Positions 34,075 through 43,163 are shown, counted from the first letter of the stretch. The stretch is DNA of 48,000 nt from an uncultured Acidobacteriia bacterium (GCA_903909435.1 CAIVVT010000049.1:1-48000); one strand, 5' to 3'. Made by a program: numbers and translations. The notes: a model not told the origin generated them from the sequence alone.

Positions 34075-34818
34075 TTAGTGCTCTTCGTGCGCCACCGCAC
34101 TACCGACATAAGCGGTTGAAAGCACCGTGAAAATGAAAGCCTGCAGGAACGACACGAATACGTGCAGTCCCATGAAAACCACCGGAATTACGAACGGCAC
34201 CAGAGCCATGAAGCCCATGGTGACCTGCTCGCCGGCGAACATGTTGGCGTAAAGACGAATGGTGAGCGAGAGCGGCCGGATGCAGTGGCTGATGATCTCC
34301 AGGACGAACATGGGCGGCGCCAGCCACCACACCGGACCAGCGAAGTGCTTCATGTACCCCAGCGGACCCTGCGCTTTGAGGCCCATCCCGTTGTAGTAGA
34401 GAAAAGTGCAGATCGCGACGCCCGCCGGGACGTAGTAGTACATGGTCGGGGACTCGAACGTGGGGATCACGCCCAGCAGATTCGAGCACAGGATGAAGAT
34501 GAAGATGGTGAAGAACCATGCCACGTTCTTAGAACTGCCGTGACCGATGATGTCATGCGCCTGCTGCGCCAGGAACTCGTACACCGCTTCAATCGCCAAC
34601 TGGAACGAACCGGGGCGTTCCACGGAGAGCGAAGCCCGCAACCCAGCGGCCGCCAGCACCAGCACCAGGATCACCAGAATTTCCATCGACATGTAATTCG
34701 ACCAGGGCTGCCCCGGCTCGAATTTCAAACCGGCAAGTCTTAAAATTGCCTCGGCGGGCCCCGCCAGATAGCGGTTCAAAAGTGCCGTAAACCACAGAAC
34801 ATGCTCAGCTTCGTGCAT
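34075..34818 (-). CDS. atpB: ATP synthase F0 subunit a
   Basis: Subunit a forms the ion half-channels against the c-ring. The 247-residue protein has about six hydrophobic segments, with the essential arginine in SLTIRLYANMFAGEQV (about residue 191). Further typical parts are FFTIFIFILCSNLLGVIPTF and the C-terminal FVSFLQAFIFTVLSTAYVG. Its ATG at 34818 lies inside the end of the upstream atpI gene (14-base overlap), so translation is coupled. The spacing to atpE is 96 bases. Confidence 0.96.
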   Translation of the reverse strand: MHEAEHVLWFTALLNRYLAGPAEAILRLAGLKFEPGQPWSNYMSMEILVILVLVLAAAGLRASLSVERPGSFQLAIEAVYEFLAQQAHDIIGHGSSKNVAWFFTIFIFILCSNLLGVIPTFESPTMYYYVPAGVAICTFLYYNGMGLKAQGPLGYMKHFAGPVWWLAPPMFVLEIISHCIRPLSLTIRLYANMFAGEQVTMGFMALVPFVIPVVFMGLHVFVSFLQAFIFTVLSTAYVGSAVAHEEH

Positions 34819-35188
34819 AAATCAACTCGTAGATCGCTTCCAAAGTGATTGCGGCGACGGGAACGATGAGGCCCACAACCAGCGCGGACGAGGAAGCTCC
34901 GTAAACTTTTACGATAGCAAACGTGGCCCCCCCAAGCAGCACCAGACGGAAGGCATGTAAAACAAAAGACGCCCCGCGCGGTTTTTGTCCTTCCAGCGCG
35001 CCTCCCAGGTCGGCAACCAGCCGGTGCAGCAGATAGAAGCTCAGGCTCGAGATGGCCGCACCGCCCAGGAACGACCAGGCTTTTCCTCGATTTCCCTGAG
35101 CGGCGAAGCCGATCGTGCCAGCCACGACCAGCACCAGGCTAATCCGCCGGATCCGGCGCACAATCACTGAGTATTCAACGTTCTGCAA
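34805..35188 (-). CDS. atpI: AtpI-like ATP synthase accessory membrane protein
   Basis: The 127-residue protein has four hydrophobic stretches (SLVLVVAGTIGFAA, FLGGAAISSLSFYLL, FRLVLLGGATFAIVKVY, ALVVGLIVPVAAITLEAIYE), the pattern of ATP synthase subunit I, which helps to assemble the c-ring. It begins with TTG (35186-35188), three bases after the atpZ stop, and overlaps atpB by 14 bases. The family is poorly conserved, so position in the operon carries most of the weight. Confidence 0.8.
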   Translation of the reverse strand: MQNVEYSVIVRRIRRISLVLVVAGTIGFAAQGNRGKAWSFLGGAAISSLSFYLLHRLVADLGGALEGQKPRGASFVLHAFRLVLLGGATFAIVKVYGASSSALVVGLIVPVAAITLEAIYELIYARS

Positions 35189-35191
35189 GCG

Positions 35192-35473
35192 CTATTCCGG
35201 TTTCTTGCCGTCTTTTTCAGCGGACTTGGGAACCAGGGCTGTGAGCCCCTCGATGCGCAGGCCCTCCCGGTAGGTCTCGTACATACCGGCCGCGCAGCCG
35301 ATCACGAGTCCGGCCAGCGCGGCCCAGGACGTGCTCATGCGGGCATCCAGATACTGACCGGCCTTGTAGCAGAGCCAACCGCTGATCGGCGTGACGAGAG
35401 CGAGCCCCGTGTAGGCGGCGCCCTTGGCGTAGGCCGTCATTCCCTTCTTGTCGGGCGGTGTCTGATCTGCCAC
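35192..35473 (-). CDS. atpZ: AtpZ/AtpI-type small membrane protein
   Basis: The 93-residue protein has a pair of membrane helices (AAYTGLALVTPISGWLCYKA and SWAALAGLVIGCAAGMYETY) and a charged C-terminus (AEKDGKKPE). That is the layout of AtpZ-type proteins encoded at the head of atp operons, where they work with AtpI, possibly in Mg transport or assembly. The GTG at 35471-35473 is the preferred start, with GGGAG upstream; the frame is open to 35545, and the ATG of GMTAYAKG is another option. It is first in atpZ-atpI-atpB-atpE. Confidence 0.8.
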   Translation of the reverse strand: MADQTPPDKKGMTAYAKGAAYTGLALVTPISGWLCYKAGQYLDARMSTSWAALAGLVIGCAAGMYETYREGLRIEGLTALVPKSAEKDGKKPE

Positions 35474-35551
35474 GTTGCGGAGGCTCCCGGCCCCGTCATC
35501 AGTATACGGCGGACTCTTGCGGCGAGCGCTGGGGCGCCGCCCCACCCAGAG

Positions 35552-36013
35552 CTACTCGATGCGCACGATCACCTGGTTACCGGCGAACCAACCGCGCGGT
35601 TTCTCCGCTTCGAAGGGGTAGGCGCGGATGCTCCACGCGCCCCGGAACCAGAAGATTCCGACCGAGTAGTTCGAGCCGGGAGGGACCAGAATGTTGGTCA
35701 ACCCGCTGGTGTAGAGCGCGCCCGGATCGTTGGCTCGCTGCAGCATGAGCAGGTGCCAGGCGACGGGCAGACCGGCCATATGGTCCGCGCCGAACTGCTC
35801 GACGATCTGCGGCCCTGTCAGCCGCTGCGTCAGGTTCATCGCGGAGTAGAACCCCGAGGGCTGCGGAGCGACCACGAGGTCGAGGAAGATCCTGCGGAAA
35901 TTGGCCCCAAGATACGAGATGTTCACCGGCTCGAAGCCCACTGCGAAGTGGTCGCGCACAACGAATTCGGCGCTGCCGGGGAAGTGGAATCTTTTCTGTG
36001 TGGTGTGGTCCAT
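35552..36013 (-). CDS. Uncharacterised protein
   Basis: This 153-residue protein starts MDHTTQKRFHFPGSAEFVVR and contains ISYLGANFRRIFLDLVV, VAWHLLMLQRANDPGALYTS and ends GWFAGNQVIVRIE. It is beta-rich, with no signal peptide, membrane helix or motif I recognise. An upstream ATG at 36124 would add 37 residues of poor quality; I prefer 36013, though it lacks a clear ribosome binding site. It stands between nrdJ and atpZ on the same strand. Function unknown. Confidence 0.6.
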   Translation of the reverse strand: MDHTTQKRFHFPGSAEFVVRDHFAVGFEPVNISYLGANFRRIFLDLVVAPQPSGFYSAMNLTQRLTGPQIVEQFGADHMAGLPVAWHLLMLQRANDPGALYTSGLTNILVPPGSNYSVGIFWFRGAWSIRAYPFEAEKPRGWFAGNQVIVRIE

Positions 36014-36249
36014 CTGGGTGGGGGCTTTCTGCCTGCCCAGAATATCAGGGCGGGCAGGCAGAGTCGTTGGAACGGTGAAGGCGCGGTGGAGTCCTTCGCG
36101 CGGGAGCGCGTCTATTTGCTGCATCCTCGCTGCCGCCGGCGACGAACTCCCGCAAACCTGCAAACAAAACAGGGGCGCCTCGGCACGTCTGAGGGTGACG
36201 TGTCGAAAGCGCCCCGGTTGGGGTTGCCCATCGTAGGCGAATGCAAGGC

Positions 36250-39069
36250 TCAGGAGCAGCCGCTGGTGCCGCCGCAGTTCTCACACTTGTAGCAGGAACC
36301 ATTGCGGGTCATCAGTCCGCCGCACTCGGTGCACAGCGGCGCGTCGTCCATGGCCGCGGCGAAGGGCAGCTTGCGCTGCGGTTCCGCTTCGGTGCGCTGC
36401 AAGGCCTGCGGGTCGGCCGACGGCTCGACCGGAACCGCTTCCGGCCCGACGAACTTCAGGGCCAGCCAGCGGAACATGTAGTCCATGATGGACTTGGCAA
36501 ACGGGATCTGCGGATTACCCGTATAGCCGCCCGGCTCGAAGCGCACGTGGCTGAACTTGTCCACAAAAAACTTCAGTGGAACGCCGTACTGCAGACCGTA
36601 GCTGACCGAGGTGGCGAAGCAATCCATCAGACCCGAAATGGTCGAGCCCTCTTTGGCCATGGTCACGAAGATTTCGCCCGGGGTGCCGTCCTCAAACAGT
36701 CCGACCGTGATGTAGCCCTCGTGGCCGGCGATGGAGAACTTGTGGGTGATGGCGTTCCGCTCGTCCGGCAACTTGCGGCGGACCGGGCGGTAGACGATCC
36801 GCTCCTCCACTCGAACCGAGGCGGCGGGGGCTACAGCGTTCTTCTTGTCACCTTTGCCGGTGTTCAGCGGCTGGACGCGTTTGGAGCCGTCGCGATAGAT
36901 AGCGACCGCCTTGAGGCCCAGTTTCCAACTCTCGACATACGCGTTCGAGACGTCTTCAGGCGTGGAGTCCTCGGGCATGTTGATAGTCTTCGAGATGGCG
37001 CCCGAGATGAACGGCTGCACGGCGCCCATCATACGCACGTGGCCCATGTATTGAATGGTGCGCGTGCCGTTTTCGGGTTTGAAACTGCAATCGAATACCG
37101 GCAAATGTTCGGGTTTCAATCCGGCGGCGCCTTCGATGGTACCCGTGGCGTCGATGTGGGCGACGATGGACTCAACCTGCTGAGCGGTGTAGCCGAGACG
37201 GATCAGGGCCTGCGGCACGGTGTTGTTGACGATCTTGATCACGCCGCCGCCGACCAGCTTCTTGTACTTGACGAGCGCCAGTTCCGGCTCGATGCCGGTG
37301 GTGTCGCAATCCATCATGAAACCGATGGTGCCGGTGGGCGCGATCACGGTGGTCTGAGAGTTGCGGAAACCGAATTTCTCGCCGTGCTCGCAGGTGTTCT
37401 TCCACACCAGTTTCGCGGTCTCGAGGACGGCTGGGGGGACGAGTTTGGAGTCGATGCCCGCCGTCTGGTCGCGGTGCATACGCATGACGTCGAGGAACGA
37501 ATCCTCGTTCGGCGGATAGCCCGGGCACGGTCCCACGGCCTGCGCTATCCGAGCGCTGGTCAGGTAGGACTGGCCGCACATGATGGCCGTCAGGGCACCC
37601 GCCCAGGCACGGCCGGGATCGCCGTCGTAGGGCGCGCCCATCGACATCAGCAGTGCGCCCAGGTTGGCGAAACCGAGGCCCAACGGACGAAAATCGTGCG
37701 AGTTTTTGGCGATCTTCTCCGTCGGGTAGCTGGCGTTATCCACCAGGATTTCCTGGGCCAGGATGATGGTATCCACGGCGTGCCGGAAGGCTTCCACGTC
37801 GAACTGGCCGCCGGTCACGAACTTCATCATGTTCAACGACGCCAGGTTGCAGGCGGAGTCGTCCAGGAACATGTATTCCGAGCACGGGTTGGACGCATTG
37901 ATGCGGCCGGAAGCCTTCGAGGTGTGCCAGCGATTCACCGTCGTGTCGAACTGCATGCCCGGATCGCCGCACATCCAGGTGGCCTCGGAAATGGCGCGCA
38001 TCAGGTCGCGGGCGCGGTAGCGCTTGATCGGCTCGCCCGACACCACGGATCGCGTCCACCAATCCTGGTCGTCCACCACGGCCTGCATGAAGTCGTCGGT
38101 GGCGCGCACGCTGTTGTTGGCGTTCTGGAAGAAGATCGAGGCGTAGGCTTCGCCATCGAGCGACTGGTCGTAGCCGGCGTCCACCAGCACATGGGCCTTC
38201 TTCTCTTCCTTGGCCTTGCACCAGATGAATTGCTCGACGTCGGGGTGTTCAGCGTTGAGGATCACCATCTTGGCGGCGCGGCGGGTCTTGCCGCCCGATT
38301 TGATGACGCCCGCAAAGGCGTCAAAGCCCTTCATGAAGCTGAGCGGTCCGCTGGCACGGCCGCCGCCCCAGAGCAGGCCGTTTTCCTCCCGCAAAGTGGA
38401 GAGATTCGTGCCGGTGCCAGAGCCCCATTTGAACAACATGCCCTCGGTTTTGGCGAGGTCGAGAATGGATTCGAGGGTGTCCTGGACCGAGTTGATGAAG
38501 CAGGCCGAACACTGCGGGCGATGGACGGTCCGGTCGAGCTTTTTGATGCTGTCGGAGGTTTCGTCGAAGTACCAGCCATAGCCGCGATGCTCTTCCCGCA
38601 CGCCGACGTTGAACCAGACCGGCGAGTTGAAGCACGCCTTCTGCGTCAGCATCAGGTGCGCCAACTCGCTGCGAAAGTTCTCGGCGTCTTCGAGCGAGGC
38701 GAAATAGCGATCGTCGATACCCCACTCGGTGATCGTATCTACAACACGGTGAACGAGTTGGGCAACGCTCGACTCCCGCTCGGGCTGGCCCATGCGGCCA
38801 TGGAAGTACTTGCTGGCAACGATATTAGTTGCCGTCTGGGACCAGTCGGCGGGGACCTCAATATCTTTCTGTTCAAAGATGAGGGCTCCTTTGTCGTTGC
38901 CAATCGAGGCTGTGCGCTTCTCCCAGCGCACCTCGTCGTAGGGCGTGCGCCCCGCTTCGAGTCTCGCGGTGAAATGCCTCGGGAAGCGAAGCCCGCGGCG
39001 TTCCTCCTTCTTCAGGTTCCGCCGGTAGGGCGTAGTTTGCGCCCCGATTTCGACACTGATCTGTCCCAT
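36250..39069 (-). CDS. nrdJ: Adenosylcobalamin-dependent ribonucleotide reductase (class II)
   Basis: It reduces ribonucleotides to deoxyribonucleotides with a B12 radical. The 939-residue protein has the NrdJ layout: ACFINSVQDTLESILDLAKT, KWGSGTGTNLSTLREE, SDNPCSEYM-type motif seen as NPCSEYMFLDDSACNLAS (the cysteine/Glu active-site strand), and PTGTIGFMMDCDTTGIEPE. The C-terminus is a cysteine-rich zinc-ribbon tail (CTECGGLMTRNGSCYKCENC), which can carry the redox pair that re-reduces the active site. GGGAG six bases before the ATG at 39069 fixes the start. Monocistronic. No oxygen-dependent class I genes in the window. Confidence 0.97.
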   Translation of the reverse strand: MGQISVEIGAQTTPYRRNLKKEERRGLRFPRHFTARLEAGRTPYDEVRWEKRTASIGNDKGALIFEQKDIEVPADWSQTATNIVASKYFHGRMGQPERESSVAQLVHRVVDTITEWGIDDRYFASLEDAENFRSELAHLMLTQKACFNSPVWFNVGVREEHRGYGWYFDETSDSIKKLDRTVHRPQCSACFINSVQDTLESILDLAKTEGMLFKWGSGTGTNLSTLREENGLLWGGGRASGPLSFMKGFDAFAGVIKSGGKTRRAAKMVILNAEHPDVEQFIWCKAKEEKKAHVLVDAGYDQSLDGEAYASIFFQNANNSVRATDDFMQAVVDDQDWWTRSVVSGEPIKRYRARDLMRAISEATWMCGDPGMQFDTTVNRWHTSKASGRINASNPCSEYMFLDDSACNLASLNMMKFVTGGQFDVEAFRHAVDTIILAQEILVDNASYPTEKIAKNSHDFRPLGLGFANLGALLMSMGAPYDGDPGRAWAGALTAIMCGQSYLTSARIAQAVGPCPGYPPNEDSFLDVMRMHRDQTAGIDSKLVPPAVLETAKLVWKNTCEHGEKFGFRNSQTTVIAPTGTIGFMMDCDTTGIEPELALVKYKKLVGGGVIKIVNNTVPQALIRLGYTAQQVESIVAHIDATGTIEGAAGLKPEHLPVFDCSFKPENGTRTIQYMGHVRMMGAVQPFISGAISKTINMPEDSTPEDVSNAYVESWKLGLKAVAIYRDGSKRVQPLNTGKGDKKNAVAPAASVRVEERIVYRPVRRKLPDERNAITHKFSIAGHEGYITVGLFEDGTPGEIFVTMAKEGSTISGLMDCFATSVSYGLQYGVPLKFFVDKFSHVRFEPGGYTGNPQIPFAKSIMDYMFRWLALKFVGPEAVPVEPSADPQALQRTEAEPQRKLPFAAAMDDAPLCTECGGLMTRNGSCYKCENCGGTSGCS

Positions 39070-39154
39070 GGTCCACTCCCAGGAATTTTTTGAAGTCACC
39101 CCGGACGAGACATTCCCTTGTTGCAGCTTTTTGTCTGGGGCCACCAGCAACCTT

Positions 39155-39201
39155 ACCCCAATATCTTGTAGGGGGTCAACAGAATAATCTATTAGGGGGG
39201 T
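39155..39201 (-). promoter_or_regulatory. Possible NrdR-type operator pair upstream of nrdJ
   Basis: ACCCCAATATCTTGTAGGGG (39155-39174) is a near-palindrome of the AT-core, GC-flank kind seen in NrdR boxes. A second, poorer copy, AGAATAATCTATTAGGGGGG, starts at 39181. The spacing (about 25 bases) is shorter than the usual 30-32, which weakens the call. It lies 86 bases before nrdJ and 126 bases before the divergent oxidoreductase. Confidence 0.35.
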
Positions 39202-39326
39202 GTATCCTATTGATCCTGCGCATCAAATCGTCATCGGCCCGTCATTGGATCTTTACCCGCCTGTTGCTTCCGAGCGGGCCGCTCCATCTGCGCCGCGTGC
39301 CATTCTGATACAGGAGGGAAACAGAC

Positions 39327-40304
39327 GTGTTCAACGCCATTCTCGTCGATCAACCCGGCTCGGCGGCGAAGCTCGTCCGCCTGGGTGAAGCGGAATTGCC
39401 CGAGGCCAGCGTGAGTGTCGATGTCGCCTGGTCCACCATCAATTACAAGGACGGGCTGGCGCTCACCGGCAGGGCTCCCATTCTGCGCAAGTTCCCGATT
39501 GTGCCGGGCATCGACCTGGCCGGCGTGGTGACGGCCAGCACGCATCCGGAGTGGGCGCCGGGAGACCGCGTGGTCCTGAACGGCGCGGGCCTCGGCGAAT
39601 CCAGTTGGGGTGGCCTCGCGCAACGGGCCAGGGTGGACGGGAATTGGCTGATACGCGTGCCGGAGGCGTTCGACCTACGTCAGGCTATGGGCATCGGCAC
39701 GGCGGGCTACACGGCCATGCTGTGCGTGCTGGCGCTGGAACGCCAGGGCGTCACCCCGGCCGCGGGCGAGGTGCTGGTTACCGGCGCGTCGGGCGGGGTA
39801 GGCAGCATCGCCATCGCCGTGCTGGCAAAGTTGGGCTACAGCATCACGGCGTCCACCGGAAAGCTGGAGCAGGGCGAGTACCTGAGAAACCTTGGGGCGG
39901 GAGCGGTGATCGACCGTGCCGAGCTTTCGCAGCCCGGCAAGCCGCTGCAAAAGGAACGCTGGGCGGCCGTCGTCGATTCGGTGGGCAGCCACACGCTAGT
40001 CAACGCCTGCGCACAGACCCGCTACCGGGGTGTCGTAGCCGCCTGTGGACTCGCTCAGGGCATGGACTTCCCCGCAACCATGGCGCCGTTTATCCTGCGC
40101 GCCGTTACGCTGTGCGGCGTGGAGAGCGTGATGGCGCCGAAGCCCTTGCGCCAGCAGGCATGGACACGCCTGGCCAGCGATCTGGACCCGCGCAAACTCG
40201 AAACGATGACGACGGGTATCGGGCTCGGCGAAGCGATCGGCGCGGCGGAGCGGATCCTGGACGGGCAGGTGCGCGGGCGAATCGTGGTGGACGTGAACGG
40301 CTGA
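39327..40304 (+). CDS. Acrylyl-CoA reductase-like MDR oxidoreductase (AcuI/YhdH)
   Basis: This 325-residue NADPH-dependent reductase of the medium-chain family lacks zinc ligands. It has INYKDGLALTGRAPILRKFP (about 32-51), PGIDLAGVV, GTAGYTAMLCVLALERQG, the Rossmann motif VTGASGGVGSIAIAVLAKLG (about 149-168), and VDSVGSHTLVNACAQTRYRG. These match AcuI/YhdH, which reduces acryloyl-CoA to propionyl-CoA and may detoxify it. It starts with GTG at 39327, eight bases after AGGAGGG. It is divergent from nrdJ. Confidence 0.92.
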   Translation: MFNAILVDQPGSAAKLVRLGEAELPEASVSVDVAWSTINYKDGLALTGRAPILRKFPIVPGIDLAGVVTASTHPEWAPGDRVVLNGAGLGESSWGGLAQRARVDGNWLIRVPEAFDLRQAMGIGTAGYTAMLCVLALERQGVTPAAGEVLVTGASGGVGSIAIAVLAKLGYSITASTGKLEQGEYLRNLGAGAVIDRAELSQPGKPLQKERWAAVVDSVGSHTLVNACAQTRYRGVVAACGLAQGMDFPATMAPFILRAVTLCGVESVMAPKPLRQQAWTRLASDLDPRKLETMTTGIGLGEAIGAAERILDGQVRGRIVVDVNG

Positions 40305-40429
40305 GTCAGGCCAGGCCTTAACAAATCTAAAGCCTCGGCCCGGTGCAAACGCCTCTAAAGTGGAGATGTGATCCGGTGCACACGAGCGATCCTGTCCGGG
40401 TCTCCAAACGATCACGGGAGGAATAGGGC

Positions 40430-40780
40430 ATGAGATTCGTAATGGTCGCGCTGCTGGCACTGGCGCTGGGAGTCGTGGCGATGGCGTCTGACGTCACGGG
40501 CGTCTGGAAGGCGTCGATGCAGGGGCCCGACGGCCAGTCCATGGAACTGGTCTTCAACTTTAAGGCGGATGGTGCGAAGCTGACTGGCACCGTCACCAGC
40601 CCCATGGGCGAGTTGCCCATCACCGAGGGCAAGGTCGATGGCGACAAGGTGGAATTCACCGTCGAAACCGATCAGTTGAAAGTCGTTCACAAGGGAACGG
40701 TCTCCGGCGACACCATGAAATTGTCGGCCGACGTGGGCGGACAGACGATGGAGCTGACGGCCAAGCGCTCGGCTTCGTGA
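40430..40780 (+). CDS. Small exported beta-rich protein
   Basis: The 116-residue protein has a signal peptide (MRFVMVALLALALGVVAMA). The mature part is short strands: DVTGVWKASMQGPDGQSMEL, FNFKADGAKLTGTVTSP, GKVDGDKVEFTVETD, KGTVSGDTMKLSADVGGQTM. TGxW followed by repeated G-turns recalls small calycin/lipocalin-like folds. GGGAGGAA lies before the ATG. No ligand can be named. It stands alone between an oxidoreductase and the GH30 gene. Confidence 0.75.
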   Translation: MRFVMVALLALALGVVAMASDVTGVWKASMQGPDGQSMELVFNFKADGAKLTGTVTSPMGELPITEGKVDGDKVEFTVETDQLKVVHKGTVSGDTMKLSADVGGQTMELTAKRSAS

Positions 40781-40802
40781 GCGGTTGTGAACCCGGCGCC
40801 TG

Positions 40803-42323
40803 CTACTTAAACCGGGCCACCAGGGTGACGACGCTGCGGGCGGGCAATTCGTAGTCCTTGACGCTCCGCATCGGACCAGCTTGGCGCAGCTCGTCGCCTT
40901 CGCGATCCGAGGTGATGTAGGGCGTCACATCACGGAGCTTCCAGGCGGGTCGGCCCGTATCAAACTGGAGCGACAGGCGCTGGGCCTCAGCCGAGACATT
41001 GACGTACACGGCGACGATCGTTTTCGCGGCGGCGTCCTTGTACGCCGATCCCATCACGCCGCGCAGGTCGTGCTTAGGTCCAGCCAGCGCCACGCGACGC
41101 ATCCCCGGACGCACGAAGCGGCTGTAGTTGCCCAGCGCCCACAGCAGTCGTGCGGGACAGATGGTCTCCTCGTCGCCCGGTTTCTTCCAGTCAGTAAAGA
41201 TCAGCCCGTCCTTGTAATCTTCCGGTGAAAAGGCCGTCCACCACTGCCAGGCGGAGACGTTGGCGACGGTTAGATCGACGTGGATCAAGCGGGCCACGTC
41301 GAGTGCGGTCCGCATGGTCAGGTCGCGGCCTCCGCCGCCCTTGCCCTCGGCCCCTTCCATCACGCAGTACTCGGTCTGCCACAGCTTCCAACCGGGATAC
41401 TTCTTCATCTGCTCGGCGAGGCGCTGGCGGCGCTGCAGCAGTTGAGTGCCAAGCCGGTCCGACTGGTAGTCGTGATAGCCGATGCGCCCGGCCATCACCC
41501 CGCGGAACGATTCGTCGCCCGCGAGGTCGTCGAGGTAGTTGCCGTAAAGCGCATGATAGACGCCTCGCGTACGGGCATTCTCCTGCCACATGTCGGGCAG
41601 GCCGCCACTTTCTACCAAGGCGATTTCGGTGCCGAGCCCGCGCTGTTTCAACTCCGCGGCGAGCGAGCGGCTCACTCGCTTGATGTCGTCGTTCGAAAAG
41701 CGCGAGCCTTCCTGCGAGTGGCCGATCCAGTCCCACTGCGGTTCGTTCACGGGGCTGACGTAGTTGAAACGGATGCCCTCCCCGCTGTCCCGAAAGTGCT
41801 GCAGGATGTCAGCCAGATAGCGAGCGAATTGGCCCTCGTAGCCGTCCTTTAGATTCGTGGTGGCGCCGCCCGGATCGGCGAACGTCAGCCCATTGCGGGT
41901 CATACGGCCGGGCGGGCTGTTGACGAATGCGAGAAACTGCGGCACTCCGCGCGCCTTGGCCGCTTGGAGGAACCAACGCCCGCCCGCCTGCCGCGACCAG
42001 TCGTACTTCCCTTCAGCGGTTTCAAAAGTCTCGGCAGTTCGCCAGGAGTGCGTGATCCTGGGATTGATGCCGCCGCCGACGTTAAAGCGCCAGCAGGAGA
42101 GGCCGGCGCCTTTCTCGCGCGAGAACAGGAGGTCGGCGACGCGCTCGCGATTCTTCAGCGACCACCCGCCCAGTTTCTGCATGCTCCAGCAATCCGAGGC
42201 GCCGAAATTCTCGATGACCTGGTACTCGACGCTGGCGTCGATCCGGTCGGTGTGGGCTGGGACCGCTGGCGCGGGCGAGTCCGAAGCGAAGAGCAGCAGG
42301 AGCGCGAGGAACATCGCAACCAT
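40803..42323 (-). CDS. Exported GH30-family glycoside hydrolase
   Basis: It is likely to cleave a beta-linked polysaccharide such as beta-1,6-galactan or xylan. The 506-residue protein has a signal peptide (1-22), the barrel opening IENFGASDCWSMQKLG (GH30 substrate strand), the acid/base Glu194 in SPVNEPQW, and the nucleophile Glu318 in LWQTEYCVMEG. The C-terminal side beta-sandwich (about 410-506) is fused to the barrel as in all GH30. INPRITHSWRTAETF resembles the endo-beta-1,6-galactanase subgroup. Start at 42323 with the usual signal peptide; no partner genes. Confidence 0.93.
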   Translation of the reverse strand: MVAMFLALLLLFASDSPAPAVPAHTDRIDASVEYQVIENFGASDCWSMQKLGGWSLKNRERVADLLFSREKGAGLSCWRFNVGGGINPRITHSWRTAETFETAEGKYDWSRQAGGRWFLQAAKARGVPQFLAFVNSPPGRMTRNGLTFADPGGATTNLKDGYEGQFARYLADILQHFRDSGEGIRFNYVSPVNEPQWDWIGHSQEGSRFSNDDIKRVSRSLAAELKQRGLGTEIALVESGGLPDMWQENARTRGVYHALYGNYLDDLAGDESFRGVMAGRIGYHDYQSDRLGTQLLQRRQRLAEQMKKYPGWKLWQTEYCVMEGAEGKGGGGRDLTMRTALDVARLIHVDLTVANVSAWQWWTAFSPEDYKDGLIFTDWKKPGDEETICPARLLWALGNYSRFVRPGMRRVALAGPKHDLRGVMGSAYKDAAAKTIVAVYVNVSAEAQRLSLQFDTGRPAWKLRDVTPYITSDREGDELRQAGPMRSVKDYELPARSVVTLVARFK

Positions 42324-42392
42324 TATCCGTCCGCGGGTACCTGCCGGGACGGTGTTGGCCAGACGGATTCCCCGGACCTCCCGGAACCGCGC

Positions 42393-43163
42393 CTACTTGA
42401 GCGACTTCGTGATGTCGGTGAACAAGCGTTCGTCCATTGTTCCGGTGACCCGAACGGAGCCCATGTTGATGCGCTTCTGGTGATCGGAACTCGGGTGATC
42501 CAGGGCCAGGGTCACGCCGCCGCTGGTGGTGTAGATCCAGTCCCAGGAGTCCTTGGCTCCGCTCTGCAACGCGTATTCCCAATGCTCCATCAGATGGGTC
42601 CGTGGAGACACGTAAGCATCGTAGCGGTCGCCCGGGGTGAGCCCGACTTTCCCGAAGGTCAACTCGACAACATCGAAGCTTTTGCCCCGGTAAGCCTTCG
42701 TGCCGAGGTATTTCAAATTGACGCCCGTCTCAAGCCATTTCCAAGGCATCGCGAGCCAGTACATGTCGTTGATGAACGCGGCGTATGCGTCCTTCAGGCC
42801 TTTCCCGGCCTCGGCCCCTTGCAACGGTTTGCCGCCGGCGTAAACAGTTCCTTTCTGATCGTTGATGTTGAACAGGGTGACTGTAGGCTTACCGTCGCGG
42901 AGCGTGCTATCGATGCGATACCGTCCCGTCGTCTTGTCCCACAGGTGCGCTCGATCGAGGACGGTTTTGCCGTCCACCGTGACGCGGAAATCGAAGCGAA
43001 CGAAGTGCGCCTTGGTCCATGCTTCTTCGCCGCCCATAGCCTGCATCATGGTTTTGGCGATAGCGATTGCCTTGGGATCGCGAGTTTCAGTACCGGCCGC
43101 GATCCCGGTTCCGGGGAGTGCCAGGATGGCGGCACACAGTGCCCAGCGTGTATAGGTTTTCAT
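42393..43163 (-). CDS. Exported LolA-like protein of unknown function, second copy type
   Basis: The 256-residue protein has a signal peptide (MKTYTRWALCAAILALPGTG, cut near TGIAA). The mature part starts AKTMMQAMGGEEAWTKAHFV and continues as beta-strands (VRFDFRVTVDGKTVLDRAHL, VTLFNINDQKGTVYAGGKPL, MPWKWLETGVNLKYLG). It resembles DUF6503-type and LolA-fold periplasmic proteins. It shares the helix MGG-EAW-K-H pattern with the exported protein at 22977 (SGG-AAF-K-M), so both may have a related fold. The second ATG (43163) has GAGAG before it and is preferred to 43169. It is 70 bases upstream of the GH30 gene on the same strand. Confidence 0.75.
   Translation of the reverse strand: MKTYTRWALCAAILALPGTGIAAGTETRDPKAIAIAKTMMQAMGGEEAWTKAHFVRFDFRVTVDGKTVLDRAHLWDKTTGRYRIDSTLRDGKPTVTLFNINDQKGTVYAGGKPLQGAEAGKGLKDAYAAFINDMYWLAMPWKWLETGVNLKYLGTKAYRGKSFDVVELTFGKVGLTPGDRYDAYVSPRTHLMEHWEYALQSGAKDSWDWIYTTSGGVTLALDHPSSDHQKRINMGSVRVTGTMDERLFTDITKSLK

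Noticed and set aside
36241..39093. A 950-residue plus-strand reading frame opposite nrdJ
   Set aside because: nrdJ is unmistakable on the minus strand; the long opposite frame follows from its codon usage.
39070..39326. Cobalamin riboswitch before nrdJ
   Set aside because: The 257-base gap has no B12-box-like sequence or multi-stem layout that I can recognise; the motif there looks more like a protein-binding site.
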